From contig NZ_CP085636.1 of NCBI RefSeq assembly GCF_027571385.1, positions 4,884,501 to 4,948,500 on the forward strand: a DNA stretch of 64,000 bases, given 5' to 3'. The position numbers were made by a program, and so were the translations under genes. Source of the stretch: Shewanella sp. MTB7. Its GTDB lineage: Bacteria; Pseudomonadota; Gammaproteobacteria; Enterobacterales; Shewanellaceae. Under the pieces are notes generated by a model. It was not told the DNA's origin and ran no database searches. It was given only the letters and a program-made list of their open reading frames with translations. Below are positions 52,733 to 62,530 of this stretch, in pieces. The first letter of the stretch is position 1; every line of letters begins with the position of its first letter.

Positions 52733-53176
52733 ATGATAATTAGAAAAGGCGAAAAATCAGACCTTAGTGCATTGATTCAATTTAATTTAGCCATGGCTAA
52801 AGAAACTGAAGATCTTGCATTAGATGAGGCTGTTTTATCTAAAGGCGTGAAGACGTTATTGTCTCACTCGGAAAAAGGCTTCTACCTCGTCGCTGAAGTC
52901 GATGGTGAGATAGCCGGTTCACTCATGGTGACATTCGAATGGAGTGATTGGCGCGCAAAAGATTACTATTGGATCCAAAGTGTCTATATTCGACCAGAGA
53001 ATCGTCGACAAGGTATCTACGGCAAACTCTATCAAGCAGTCAAGCAGATCGCCGAAGACAATGGTGGAGCAGCAAGTTTCAGACTCTATGTAGAGCAAGA
53101 CAACACTAAAGCACAACGTACTTATTCAGCGCTGGGAATGGAAAAAAGTTATTACCAGATGTATGAAGAGAAATAG
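52733..53176 (+). CDS. GNAT-family acetyltransferase
   Basis: 147 aa from the ATG at 52733 (TTGGAG upstream; the frame extends 13 codons further without a signal). IRKGEKSDLSALIQFNLAMAKETEDLALDE, GEIAGSLMVTFEWSDWRAKDYYWIQSVYIRPENRRQGIYGKLYQAV, and LYVEQDNTKAQRTYSALGME are GNAT motifs A and B. Substrate unknown. Single gene. Confidence 0.88.
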   Translation: MIIRKGEKSDLSALIQFNLAMAKETEDLALDEAVLSKGVKTLLSHSEKGFYLVAEVDGEIAGSLMVTFEWSDWRAKDYYWIQSVYIRPENRRQGIYGKLYQAVKQIAEDNGGAASFRLYVEQDNTKAQRTYSALGMEKSYYQMYEEK

Positions 53177-53384
53177 CTCCCTTCATATTAGGTTAAGCTG
53201 AACGCTCCGCTACGGATAACGGAGCGTGAACCAGTTCACTACAGCACGCTAGTTCCTCGCTTACGGTAAAGACAATACAGCACAAGCTTTTTGCCTTTAA
53301 CCGTAAGCAAAGCATTCCGTCATCTGTAGTCAGCTTGCTGGCGTGCAGTAAGGCGTAGCCGTTCCTGCACTTAGCTTTTTGTCA

Positions 53385-54752
53385 TTAAGCGCAGATAGTC
53401 GTGACTTTTATCGCTAAACCACCTTGGCTGGTTTCACGGTACTTCACATTCATATCTTTGCCAGTCTCATACATGGTTTCAATCACCTTGTCTAAGCTCA
53501 CTGTCGGCTCGCTACTACGACGCATAGCCATACGTGACGAGTTGATAGCCTTAACAGAAGCGATAGCATTACGTTCGATACAAGGCACCTGTACTTGGCC
53601 TGCAACCGGGTCACAAGTTAACCCCAAGTTATGCTCCATACCGATCTCAGCCGCGATACAAACCTGCACTGCAGTCGCGCCCATGATCTCAGCTAAACCA
53701 GCTGCTGCCATAGAACATGCTACGCCAACTTCACCCTGACAGCCCACTTCGGCACCAGAAATAGAAGCGTTACGTTTATACAGATTACCGATCGCTGCCG
53801 CCGCTAAATAAAAGCGCGTGTATTCAGGTTGAGTCATAGGTTGAACAAACTTGTCATAGTAAGCCATGACCGCAGGAATAATGCCTGCTGCACCGTTAGT
53901 CGGCGAGGTAACCACACGGCCACCGGCAGCATTTTCTTCACTGACTGCCAATGCGAACATGTTTACCCAGTCAAGAATAGCCATAGGATCGGTAGTGTGA
54001 CGCTCCCCCGTGACTAACTGACGGTAAAGTGCTGGCGCACGGCGAGGAACGCGTAATGGTCCGGCAAGTATCCCCTCTGTTTGACAGCCTTTCTCGATAC
54101 CCGCCTTCATGGTATTCCAGATTGCACCGAAGCGCTCATAGATAACGTCTTCGCTATTAAAGGCCTTCTCATTCGCCATCATAATCGCACTGATGCTCAT
54201 GCCTGTCTCTTTACAGATAGCTAACAGATCTACAGCGAAAGCAAATGGGTATGGCACGATAACTTCGTTCGCAGCTTCTAAACCAAAGTGCTCTTCATCA
54301 ACAATAAACCCACCACCGGTAGAGTAATAAGTCTTAGAAAATACACAGGTATCCCCATTCCATGCATGGATAGACATACCGTTTTCATGTAAAGGAAGTG
54401 CATAAGAGTGAAAAACCACAGACCCCGCAGGAAATGCAACACACTTAGCTTCTTTTCCTAAAGGTAACGTTGCTGTCATTTCGACTTGGCGAATAAACTC
54501 TGGAATCGCCTCAATCTCGACAGTTTCAGGCAAGTTACCACCCAGACCCATTAAGATCGCGGTATCGGTATGATGGCCTTTACCAGTCAGTGACAGTGAG
54601 CCATAGATATCGACACTGACACGAGTCACTTTTGCTATATCTCCACGTTGACGTAATTCATCAACAAACTCTTTGGCGGCCTTCATCGGCCCGACAGTGT
54701 GTGAGCTGGATGGACCTACACCTATCTTAAAAATTTCAAATGCGCTAAACAT
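53385..54752 (-). CDS. sdaA: L-serine ammonia-lyase (iron-sulfur type)
   Basis: 455 aa. [23 protein letters not shown] at the start, [21 protein letters not shown], and the cluster Cys motifs [22 protein letters not shown] and [23 protein letters not shown]. It turns L-serine into pyruvate and ammonia. The serine transporter gene lies just upstream on the same strand, with a long hairpin between them. Confidence 0.96.
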   Translation of the reverse strand: MFSAFEIFKIGVGPSSSHTVGPMKAAKEFVDELRQRGDIAKVTRVSVDIYGSLSLTGKGHHTDTAILMGLGGNLPETVEIEAIPEFIRQVEMTATLPLGKEAKCVAFPAGSVVFHSYALPLHENGMSIHAWNGDTCVFSKTYYSTGGGFIVDEEHFGLEAANEVIVPYPFAFAVDLLAICKETGMSISAIMMANEKAFNSEDVIYERFGAIWNTMKAGIEKGCQTEGILAGPLRVPRRAPALYRQLVTGERHTTDPMAILDWVNMFALAVSEENAAGGRVVTSPTNGAAGIIPAVMAYYDKFVQPMTQPEYTRFYLAAAAIGNLYKRNASISGAEVGCQGEVGVACSMAAAGLAEIMGATAVQVCIAAEIGMEHNLGLTCDPVAGQVQVPCIERNAIASVKAINSSRMAMRRSSEPTVSLDKVIETMYETGKDMNVKYRETSQGGLAIKVTTICA

Positions 54753-54775
54753 AATAAATAACCTCTATGAACCAA

Positions 54776-54810
54776 CAAAGGGTCAGCACTGAATGAGTGC
54801 TGACCCTTTG
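54776..54810 (-). terminator. Long hairpin between sdaC and sdaA
   Basis: A perfect 15-bp stem (CAAAGGGTCAGCACT and its complement) with a 5-nt loop lies between the two genes. After it the minus strand reads TTGGTTC, so termination is probably partial. It could lower sdaA expression relative to sdaC or protect the sdaC mRNA end. Confidence 0.6.
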
Positions 54811-54831
54811 TAAATCTTGAAACAAGTTAAC

Positions 54832-56088
54832 TTAAGACAGCATACCAAACAGGATAGCGGTCATTGCTAATAGACCAGCAATCACAACGAAGATGTTACT
54901 AATACGACCACGGTAAGCTTTAAGTGCGGGTACTTTATAAACAGCATACATAGGCATTAGATAAAGAATCGCAGCGATGATTGGACCACCTAGGGCTTCA
55001 ATCATACCTAAGATACTTGGGTTTATAATAGCAACGCCCCAAATGGTAAAGAACATAAAGCCTAGAATAAACTTATTTATTTTCTTATCAGATACTTCTT
55101 TATTACTGCTACGCAACTGCTTAGTGATAATCCCCTTCAGACCTTCTGTCGCACCTAAGTAGTGACCGAAGAAAGAAGATACAATTGCAATCACAGCAAT
55201 GATAGGACCGAAGTAGCTTACAAAACCACTTTCATGAACGTTTGCAAGGTAAGAAAGAATGGGTAAGTTTTGTGCTTTAGACTCTGCAAGTTGCGCAGGG
55301 CTTAATGAAAGCACGCAAGAGAATACAAACAGCATCACAAAACCAACTAACATCATACTAGTATTACGTAGTATCAAATCGGCTTTCTTAGACGCATTGA
55401 CACCATGCTCACGCTTTAATGCAACAGAGAACTGTGAGATTGCTGGAGAATGATTAAATGCAAATACCAACACTGGAATCGTTAACCAAACAGTACCTAA
55501 GAACTCAGTGGTTGATGGGATCTGAGTCAATGCATCCAGCTTCCAACTAGGAATAAGATACAAAGACATAAATGCTAGAATAGCGACTAATGGATAAACC
55601 AAGAATTGCGTCACTTTCAACATAATTTTTTCACCTGAAACCATCACTGACATCATGCCTAAAATAAGCAAGCCAGATAGGATCCAACGTGGTGGCGATG
55701 CCATACCAAGTTGGTTAACGATGAAACTGTCGATGGTATTGGTAATACCCACACCATAGATCAATACAATTGGATAGATCGCAAAGAAATAAAGTACGGT
55801 GATCGCTTTACCAGCGCCAACACCAAAATACTCTTCAACTACGTGAGTAATATCACTGCCTGGCGTCTTTGAAGAGCAGACAAATCGAGATAGACCGCGA
55901 TGGGCTAAATAGGTCATAGGACCGATAATTACCGCCATCATGACTAGTGGCCAAAATCCGCCCATACCAGCATTGATAGGTAGGAAAAGAATACCTGCAC
56001 CAACCGCGGTACCAAATAAACTTAACATCCAAGTTGTATCTTGACGTGTCCAACCTTGACGGCCAGATGCTTCTACTTGGGTATTCAT
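54832..56088 (-). CDS. sdaC: Serine transporter, HAAAP family
   Basis: 418 aa from the ATG at 56088 (an ATG 5 codons earlier is possible). Eleven hydrophobic spans. [52 protein letters not shown] and [22 protein letters not shown] are the SdaC/HAAAP signatures. It imports serine with protons for SdaA. A CRP site about 190 bp upstream fits carbon-source control. Confidence 0.93.
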   Translation of the reverse strand: MNTQVEASGRQGWTRQDTTWMLSLFGTAVGAGILFLPINAGMGGFWPLVMMAVIIGPMTYLAHRGLSRFVCSSKTPGSDITHVVEEYFGVGAGKAITVLYFFAIYPIVLIYGVGITNTIDSFIVNQLGMASPPRWILSGLLILGMMSVMVSGEKIMLKVTQFLVYPLVAILAFMSLYLIPSWKLDALTQIPSTTEFLGTVWLTIPVLVFAFNHSPAISQFSVALKREHGVNASKKADLILRNTSMMLVGFVMLFVFSCVLSLSPAQLAESKAQNLPILSYLANVHESGFVSYFGPIIAVIAIVSSFFGHYLGATEGLKGIITKQLRSSNKEVSDKKINKFILGFMFFTIWGVAIINPSILGMIEALGGPIIAAILYLMPMYAVYKVPALKAYRGRISNIFVVIAGLLAMTAILFGMLS

Positions 56089-56103
56089 TACTTTTTCTTG
56101 CAT

Positions 56104-56742
56104 AAATTTACCTTTGAGGCGCTAATGGCACCTTTGGTTTTGATGGTACAAACATAGACTGTGTAGTTATGGGTTAGCCCCACAGTAAGAGCCGAATTCG
56201 CGGTCAGAATATAGATTTAGAACATCAGAAAGTTGATCTAGCGCGTAGTTTTGAAATTGAATTTCAGAACAAATGAATAATGTGACCTTCTTCACAGTTG
56301 TCATGTAGTAAATTTTCATAAGGACTCAAGCAAGGCAACCTGATTGAACCTAAAATAAACATTACCATTACATAAATTACCTAAAGGTAATATTCGAAAT
56401 CACATAACAAAATACACGCATCAGCATCAGATCACATAAACGCGCTAATTTGAGATATTACCCCACAAACCAAATAAAGAACTTGAAGCGGATCACAATC
56501 AGAACCACTGGATAAGACCAAATTTTCAGCGATTCAAACTGCCACCGATAAATTTGAGAGTATTTAATGGATGAGCTCATCAGTCAAATATTAGAATATT
56601 TAATAGCATAAATGATCTAATTACTCATGTATAAATGAAGAGAAACAAAAAGATGACGAATATTAGCGCTTAGACGGTGTCGTGATAGAGCTGCCATTGA
56701 GTTGCAAATTACTGAAAAGCGAGAGACACTGATTAAAATCAA
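56104..56742. other. Gene-free divergent promoter region of sdaC and yjjX
   Basis: 640 bp, AT-rich, no gene found. It contains the CRP site at 56281 and nothing else I can name. Confidence 0.5.
56281..56296. promoter_or_regulatory. CRP binding site upstream of sdaC
   Basis: TGTGA-CCTTCT-TCACA, both half-sites perfect with 6-bp spacing. E. coli sdaC is CRP activated (known), which supports the same control here. Confidence 0.75.
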
Positions 56743-57330
56743 ATGAAAAATATCAATAAACACTCTATGCCAATGTTAATTAAGCTAAAAGAAATTAAAA
56801 TCGTGGTTGGTTCAACCAATCCTGTCAAAGTACAAGCTGCCAAATCAGCAGTAAAGCAACTCTTTCCCAACGCCGAAATTCAATGTGTCGGCCGTCAAGC
56901 CCCCTCGGGCGTAGCTGAACAACCTATGACAGCCGATGAAACCCTTAAAGGTGCAATAAACAGGGTTGAGTATTGTCAATCAGCGCCAGAAATTGAAAAA
57001 GCAGACCTTTATATTGCTATTGAAGGTGGGGTTGATAACTTCAGCTATGGTCCGGCAACATTTGCGTATGTTGTGATTGGCCATCATGGTCAACGTGTCG
57101 TTGGCCGTAGCGCACTGCTTCCGCTTCCCCTTATCATTTATAGAGCATTGAATGAAGGGGAGGAGTTGGGCGATGTGATGGACAGACTTTTCAACACGCA
57201 AAATACCAAACAACAAGGCGGAGCAATTGGATTGTTGACTCAAGGCGTTGCCACTCGAGAGAGTATCTATACTCAAGCCCTTATCTTAGCTATGGCGCCT
57301 TTACTAAATGATGAGTTATACCAACTTTAG
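56743..57330 (+). CDS. yjjX: Inosine/xanthosine triphosphatase YjjX family
   Basis: 195 aa. IVVGSTNPVKVQAAKSAVKQLFP, GRQAPSGVAEQPMTADETLKGAINR, DLYIAIEGGVDNF and FNTQNTKQQGGAIGLLTQGVATRESIYTQALILAMAPL are the DUF84/YjjX signatures. It removes damaged purine nucleotides (ITP, XTP) from the pool. The first 10 residues may be missing from the real protein, since an ATG at 56773 could also start it and neither has a strong ribosome site. Confidence 0.92.
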   Translation: MKNINKHSMPMLIKLKEIKIVVGSTNPVKVQAAKSAVKQLFPNAEIQCVGRQAPSGVAEQPMTADETLKGAINRVEYCQSAPEIEKADLYIAIEGGVDNFSYGPATFAYVVIGHHGQRVVGRSALLPLPLIIYRALNEGEELGDVMDRLFNTQNTKQQGGAIGLLTQGVATRESIYTQALILAMAPLLNDELYQL

Positions 57331-57454
57331 CCACAGGTCTGCTCCACTTGCAATTTAGTTTAATCCCCTTTAGGTTATAACTGACTATTTAGATGTTGGT
57401 CGCACCTAATTCTTATACTAAGTATAGAAGTCCATATTAACCGAGGACGTTAGA

Positions 57455-58429
57455 TTGGCACTTATTAATCAATGCGATAATATTGAAGTAGATGAAAAGA
57501 GCGAATCCTGCACTCGAGTCAAAGCCCGGACGGGCCTGAGAACGGTATCTCGTCACATTGTCAGACAACTAGGTATGCTAAATTCAGCATTTGGGGATCT
57601 TCCCTTATCCCCAGCTCAGGCTCATACACTAATCGAATTAAGTAATGAAGCGATGTCAATCAAGCAACTCTCGCAACTGCTTAATATAGATAAGTCGAAC
57701 GCCAGCCGAGCAGTAACACACCTGATCGACAAAGGCTTTGCTTACACCCAGAGCAACCCTAAAGATACCCGAAGCCTACTTGCCCATTTAACGCCTCAAG
57801 GGAAAAAGCAGCTACAAAAACTACACTATCAACAAAACACTATTTTCGATCAGATCTTATGTCAGCTCTCTCCAGAGGAAGCCACTAATATTGAGTCAGC
57901 GATGTCCGCCTACAATAAAGCCATCTGTCGCACCCAAGCTCAACAAGGCTATATCATCAGAGAGATAACTCCTGCAGATGATGTTGCTATCGCTCAACTA
58001 ATAAGAGAGGTCTCTGCTGAATATGGGCTTACGGCGGATAAAGGCTACAGCGTTGCCGATCCCACCTTAGAGAGCACCAGTGCACAATATCAGGCCATGG
58101 GTTCACGTTATTGGGTCATTGAACTCGATGGGCTTATACTCGGTGGAGCGGGTATAGCTCCACTAAGCAATGAACAAGGTATCTGTGAACTGCAAAAAAT
58201 GTACTTTAATCAACAGATAAGAGGCATGGGGTTTGCGAAACGTATGGGTTATCTAGCACTCAATTATGCCCGAAGACAGCAGTATCAAGCCTGTTATCTT
58301 GAGACCACAGCCTGTTTAAAAGAGGCGATTAACTTGTATGAAGCCATCGGTTTCGAGCATGTTTCACAGCATTTAGGCAATACGGGTCACGATGCTTGTG
58401 AATTACCTATGTTATTAAAACTAGGATAG
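57455..58429 (+). CDS. MarR-family regulator fused to a GNAT acetyltransferase
   Basis: 324 aa. TTG start with GAGGA upstream. Residues about 25-150 form a MarR winged helix (AHTLIELSNEAMSIKQLSQLLNIDKSNASRAVTHLIDKGFAYTQSNPKDTRSLLAHLTPQGKKQL). Residues about 170-320 form a GNAT domain (LQKMYFNQQIRGMGFAKRMGYLALNYARRQQYQACYLETTACLKEAINLYEAIGFE). Fusions of this type are known in proteobacteria. Target genes and substrate are unknown; regulator and enzyme may act on the same small molecule. Confidence 0.92.
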   Translation: MALINQCDNIEVDEKSESCTRVKARTGLRTVSRHIVRQLGMLNSAFGDLPLSPAQAHTLIELSNEAMSIKQLSQLLNIDKSNASRAVTHLIDKGFAYTQSNPKDTRSLLAHLTPQGKKQLQKLHYQQNTIFDQILCQLSPEEATNIESAMSAYNKAICRTQAQQGYIIREITPADDVAIAQLIREVSAEYGLTADKGYSVADPTLESTSAQYQAMGSRYWVIELDGLILGGAGIAPLSNEQGICELQKMYFNQQIRGMGFAKRMGYLALNYARRQQYQACYLETTACLKEAINLYEAIGFEHVSQHLGNTGHDACELPMLLKLG

Positions 58430-58552
58430 TTTTATGTCAGTAACTTGCGTCCAGCCCCTTGTTTTATATAGATCATTTTTCTAGTCTTTTCCCTAAAAGC
58501 TTGCTAGCCTCAAGACGTCACCTTCGCACCATTACATTAGAGTGGAGATTTT

Positions 58553-59596
58553 ATGGAATATCGTCGAATACCACATTCCAACCTTGAAGTAAGTGAGCTC
58601 TGTTTAGGAACCATGACCTGGGGTGAACAGAACACACAATCAGAAGCATTTGCCCAACTTGATTACGCCATCGAGCAAGGCATTAATTTTATTGATACTG
58701 CTGAAATGTATCCCGTCCCACCCAAAGCTGACACCCAAGGCGCAACCGAGCGCATCTTAGGTAACTATTTAAAGAAAACCGGTAATCGCGACAATTTAGT
58801 GATCGCAACTAAGGTCTCATCTCCAGGGGGAAAGAGCGATTTCATACGCCCTAATATGGCACTGGACTGGTGCAATATACATGAAGCTGTCGACACCTCA
58901 CTGGCACGTTTACAGATAGAAACCATCGATCTATATCAGCTTCATTGGCCCGACAGAAACAGCAACTTCTTCGGCGAGCTCTCCTACCAACAGATCGATG
59001 ATAACGAGAAGCTCACCCCTATCATTGATACCTTAGAAGCCCTTGCTTCACTACAAAAAGAGGGCAAAATCCGCTACATAGGCGTCTCCAATGAAACACC
59101 TTGGGGATTAATGAAATACCTGCAACTCGCAGAGAAACATGGTCTACCTCGAGTTATCAGCGTGCAAAACCCCTACAATCTGCTAAACCGCAGTTTCGAA
59201 GTAGGCATGGCAGAGATAAGTCATCGGGAAGAGGTGCCTCTACTGGCATACTCACCACTCGCCTTTGGCGCACTCTCTGGCAAGTACTTAGACGGCCAAT
59301 GGCCTGAAGGTGCTCGTCTGACTCTATTTAAGCGCTTTGCCCGTTATACTGGTACTCAGCTCGCCCTCGATGCCACTAAAGCCTATGTAGAGCTAGCCCA
59401 TGAGTTCAAACTCAGCCCAGCACAGATGTCATTAGCCTTTGTAAATTCACGTAAGTTCGTTGTCTCAAATATCATCGGAGCGACAAATCTTGAACAGCTC
59501 AAAGAGAATATCGACAGCATCAATACCAGCATTTCCCCTGAATTGATGATACGACTCGATGAACTGGCACTGATTTATCGGATGCCTTGTCCATAG
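58553..59596 (+). CDS. tas: Aldo/keto reductase, Tas family
   Basis: 347 aa (E. coli Tas 346). SNLEVSELCLGTMTWGEQNTQSEAFAQLDYAIEQGINFIDTAEMYPVPPKADTQGATERILGNYL, IDLYQLHWPDRN and VSVQNPYNLLNRSFE are the family signatures with catalytic Asp, Tyr, Lys and His. A TGGAG precedes the ATG. It is an NADPH-dependent oxidoreductase of unclear natural substrate. Confidence 0.93.
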   Translation: MEYRRIPHSNLEVSELCLGTMTWGEQNTQSEAFAQLDYAIEQGINFIDTAEMYPVPPKADTQGATERILGNYLKKTGNRDNLVIATKVSSPGGKSDFIRPNMALDWCNIHEAVDTSLARLQIETIDLYQLHWPDRNSNFFGELSYQQIDDNEKLTPIIDTLEALASLQKEGKIRYIGVSNETPWGLMKYLQLAEKHGLPRVISVQNPYNLLNRSFEVGMAEISHREEVPLLAYSPLAFGALSGKYLDGQWPEGARLTLFKRFARYTGTQLALDATKAYVELAHEFKLSPAQMSLAFVNSRKFVVSNIIGATNLEQLKENIDSINTSISPELMIRLDELALIYRMPCP

Positions 59597-59755
59597 TCCC
59601 AGTTTTAAGTAGCTCAAAAGAGGAAGCAAGACACAAGATCAAGGGGCATGATACAAATTGAGTATGCGCTAGCTTAAAAGCTGCTTACAATAGGCGATAA
59701 GATCTCCCAAGATCTTATCGCCTTATTTTTTGTTATCGACAATCGGACCCAAACC

Positions 59756-60967
59756 ATGGACTTTCCTCAGCTGCGCGCTCAATTTCCCACACTAGAGCAA
59801 ACTTTAGCGGGCTACCCACTGTGCTACTTAGATACTGCAGCCACCAGTCAAAAGCCTAAGCAAGTCATCGTAGCCATGAGCCGATATTATGAAACAGATA
59901 ATGCCAATGTTCACCGGGCCGCCCACCAACTGTCATCCAGAGCCACCAGTCAATATGAAGCGGTGCGTGACAGTCTGACCGATTTTATCCATGCTAAGCG
60001 CCGTGAAGAGATCATCTTTACCCATGGCACCACTGAATCCATCAACATGGTCGCACACGGCTTAATCGAGCAAATTAAAACCGGTGATCTGATACTGATC
60101 GACACCGCCGCACACCACGCCAATATTGTGCCTTGGCAAGAGTTAGCCAAACGCACCGGGGCTATCATCAAGCCCATCCCGTTAACCGACGAATGTCGCC
60201 TCGATGAAGCCGCTTTCGATGCCCTGTTACAAGAAAAGCCCGCGATTGTTGCACTCAGTCATGTTTCCAATGCGTTAGGCACGCTCAATCCGATTAACGT
60301 TCTAGTCGCTCGCGCTAAGCAAGCCGGAGCAATAACCTTAGTTGATGGCGCTCAAGCTATCGCGCATCTCGAGGTGAATGTTCAGGAGTTGGACTGTGAT
60401 TTCTATGTCTTTTCCGGCCATAAAATGTATGGCCCCACTGGCATAGGTGTACTCTACGGGCGCTTTGAGATATTGGACACCTTAACTCCGTTAATGACAG
60501 GCGGAGAGATGATTAAAAGCGTGAGCTTCGAGGCAACCCAATTTAATATCCTCCCTAATCGACTCGAAGCCGGTACGCCTCCTATTGCAGAGGTGATAGG
60601 TTTAGGCGCTGCTATCGACTTTATCAACGCCCTCCCCAGAGCCGACATTGCCAAGCAGGAAGCTGAACTTCTAAACTACCTGCAAACTCGGCTCAAACAG
60701 CTAGGTGATATCACCCTTTATGGTGCCAATGACAACAATATCGGCGCCGTGGCATTTAACCTGGCCGATGAGCATCACCAAGATGTCGGCATACTTCTCG
60801 ATCAACAAGGTATTGCAGTCCGATGTGGTCATCACTGCGCTATGCCGTTAATGCAAAGCTTAGGGATCAAAGGCTGTTGCCGCGCGTCACTGGGGATATA
60901 TAGCAGTAAAGAGGATATCGACCGTTTTATCGATGCGCTTGCATCGGTAAAAGAGATGTTGTTGTAA
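59756..60967 (+). CDS. csdA: Cysteine desulfurase, CsdA/SufS family
   Basis: 403 aa. PLP-binding Lys in FYVFSGHKMYGPTGIGVLYG, HAAHHANIVPWQ, VDGAQAIAHL, and the catalytic Cys in VRCGHHCAMPLM. It takes sulfur from cysteine for iron-sulfur cluster or other sulfur pathways. A SufE-like partner gene follows 108 bp on, which favours CsdA over SufS. Confidence 0.93.
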   Translation: MDFPQLRAQFPTLEQTLAGYPLCYLDTAATSQKPKQVIVAMSRYYETDNANVHRAAHQLSSRATSQYEAVRDSLTDFIHAKRREEIIFTHGTTESINMVAHGLIEQIKTGDLILIDTAAHHANIVPWQELAKRTGAIIKPIPLTDECRLDEAAFDALLQEKPAIVALSHVSNALGTLNPINVLVARAKQAGAITLVDGAQAIAHLEVNVQELDCDFYVFSGHKMYGPTGIGVLYGRFEILDTLTPLMTGGEMIKSVSFEATQFNILPNRLEAGTPPIAEVIGLGAAIDFINALPRADIAKQEAELLNYLQTRLKQLGDITLYGANDNNIGAVAFNLADEHHQDVGILLDQQGIAVRCGHHCAMPLMQSLGIKGCCRASLGIYSSKEDIDRFIDALASVKEMLL

Positions 60968-61010
60968 AAGATAGGTTCTAGGAAAAGCAGGTTCTAGGAA
61001 AGACTAAAAC
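60968..61010. repeat. AGGTTCTAGGAAAAG repeats between csdA and csdE
   Basis: Two units, TAGGTTCTAGGAAAAGC and AGGTTCTAGGAAAGAC, match the element in the epd-pgk spacer at 43200 and 43500. Confidence 0.6.
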
Positions 61011-61075
61011 GGCAAAGCTAAGAAAGCCAAGTGCGGTTTTATTTTAATATAGTAAGCATTCAAATTAGGTCGAAT

Positions 61076-61516
61076 ATGAGTCAAGTATCACAGCCCTCTC
61101 AGGAAACATTTTTAGCGCTTAAGCTCGACAGCAACGAGATATTGCCGCTTTTTGAGCAAGCCAGTAACTGGCAAGAGCGCTATCGTCAAATCATGTTGCT
61201 CGGCAAAGCCCTACCAAAGCTTGATGAAGCGTATCGCATCGAATCGGCACAAGTCAGAGGGTGTGAAAACACCGCTTGGCTCTACCATAGTGCAATCGAA
61301 GACAAACACTATTTCGTTGCCGATAGCGATGCACGAATCGTCAAAGGGCTTATCGCCCTATTATTAACAGCCTGTCATGGTAAAACCTCTGATGAGATCG
61401 CCAGTTTCGACATTGAAGGCTACTTCGATATGTTAGGGCTAACGGGACAACTAAGCCCCTCGCGGACGAATGGCTTGTTTGCCTTGGCTAAGGCAATTAA
61501 AGCTTTTGCTGTTTAG
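61076..61516 (+). CDS. csdE: SufE/CsdE-type sulfur acceptor
   Basis: 146 aa from the ATG at 61076 (E. coli CsdE 147). ASNWQERYRQIMLLGKALPKLDEAYRIESAQVRGCENTAWLYHS contains the acceptor Cys in VRGCE. The C-terminal half (DARIVKGLIALLLTACHGKTSDEIASFDIEGYFDMLGLTGQLSPSRTNGL) is typical. It receives persulfide sulfur from CsdA. Confidence 0.92.
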   Translation: MSQVSQPSQETFLALKLDSNEILPLFEQASNWQERYRQIMLLGKALPKLDEAYRIESAQVRGCENTAWLYHSAIEDKHYFVADSDARIVKGLIALLLTACHGKTSDEIASFDIEGYFDMLGLTGQLSPSRTNGLFALAKAIKAFAV

Positions 61517-62530
61517 TTTGGCAAACTTACCTAATAGTAAGTTTCAAATATTTTTTAGTTCATCAAGCTACGCTTGAATCTTCATTGTTAGACTACGTCT
61601 AACAACTAACGTCGTGGAATTCCATTCCCTTCTTGCAATAAAAAGTAGGCAAGGAGGGCTGTTCACCAATCCAAAAGCATCCATTCAAAAAGGCCAGTTC
61701 GCCTTGTATTCTCCCTGACGCCCGACGAAATCCATCTGAAAAGCAAAGGGTTTCCAACGGGGAATTGTTGTAACTTTAGGCTGCGTTTGAAGTAGCCATT
61801 AGGTATGACTACCCTATCTTCTTTCGACATTCATCAGGGGAACTTGTAAAGCCCGTCTCTCGCATTAACAAAAAGGTCAGCACTATCGCTCTAAAATAGC
61901 CGCTTAAAGCGAAAATAGTCAGTCAATAAGCATCATGCAAAGAGGCAAAAATTTAGAAAAGTTAAGGCCAAATAGCCATAGCTAGGAAAGTGTTGTCTTG
62001 ACACACCGGGAGCGTCCATATATGTCCTGTCTTTTTTCCCAAGATAAAAGCGATTCACCACAGAGGGTGAGTATAACGGTAGTTATAAGATCACGAACGA
62101 GAGATACGAGGTCGCACTAGCACTTAGATATGGATATCATTACGAAGGTCACGGAGAAGATCAAAAGCCATAATCTCTTCCTCCATCTTTTTCTCCGTGA
62201 ACTCTGTGAAGCGCAGCCTCTGTGGTGAGAATATCTTTTGTCTTTTACTCGCAGCGTAGCGATCTAGCAGTGAGCTTGCGAACGACCTAGTAGGCACAAA
62301 GTTCCGTCCTAGCAGGACGAAGCCCGCCCTTCTTGGCTTTAATTCAAAAGAATGGATCCCGGAACAAGCCCAGGATGACAGCAATGCAAATGTTCAGCTT
62401 GGCTTTTACTGTAAGCAGCGCGTTCCTGTAGCCGCAGGCTATTCCGTGAGCAGCGCGTTCCGTACTCATCAGCTTTTCTAGCAGTGAGTTTGGAACGACA
62501 CTCGCAGGCACAAAGTGCCGCCCTAGCTAA
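61517..62530. other. 1-kb gene-free region with dispersed intergenic repeats
   Basis: Contains TCTAACAACTAACGTCG-type and other repeat fragments around 61550-61700, and two similar 50-bp direct repeats at 62264-62313 and 62478-62527 (below). A minus-strand frame at 62124-62384 lacks family signal and lies over repeat sequence, so it is not annotated as a gene. Confidence 0.6.
62264..62527. repeat. Pair of 50-bp direct repeats
   Basis: CTAGCAGTGAGCTTGCGAAC through AGTTCCGTCCTAGC at 62264-62313 matches CTAGCAGTGAGTTTGGAACG through GTGCCGCCCTAGCT at 62478-62527. Two GAGCAGCGCGTTCC / AAGCAGCGCGTTCC units lie between them. They resemble Shewanella intergenic repeats. Confidence 0.75.

Noticed and set aside
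53202..53225. Hairpin CGCTCCG/CGGAGCG as terminator of the acetyltransferase gene
   Set aside because: No T run follows and the surrounding DNA is repeat-like, so it is not called as a terminator.
62124..62384. 86-codon minus-strand frame between csdE and the TRAP gene
   Set aside because: It runs through dispersed intergenic repeats, with no ribosome site or homology signal.
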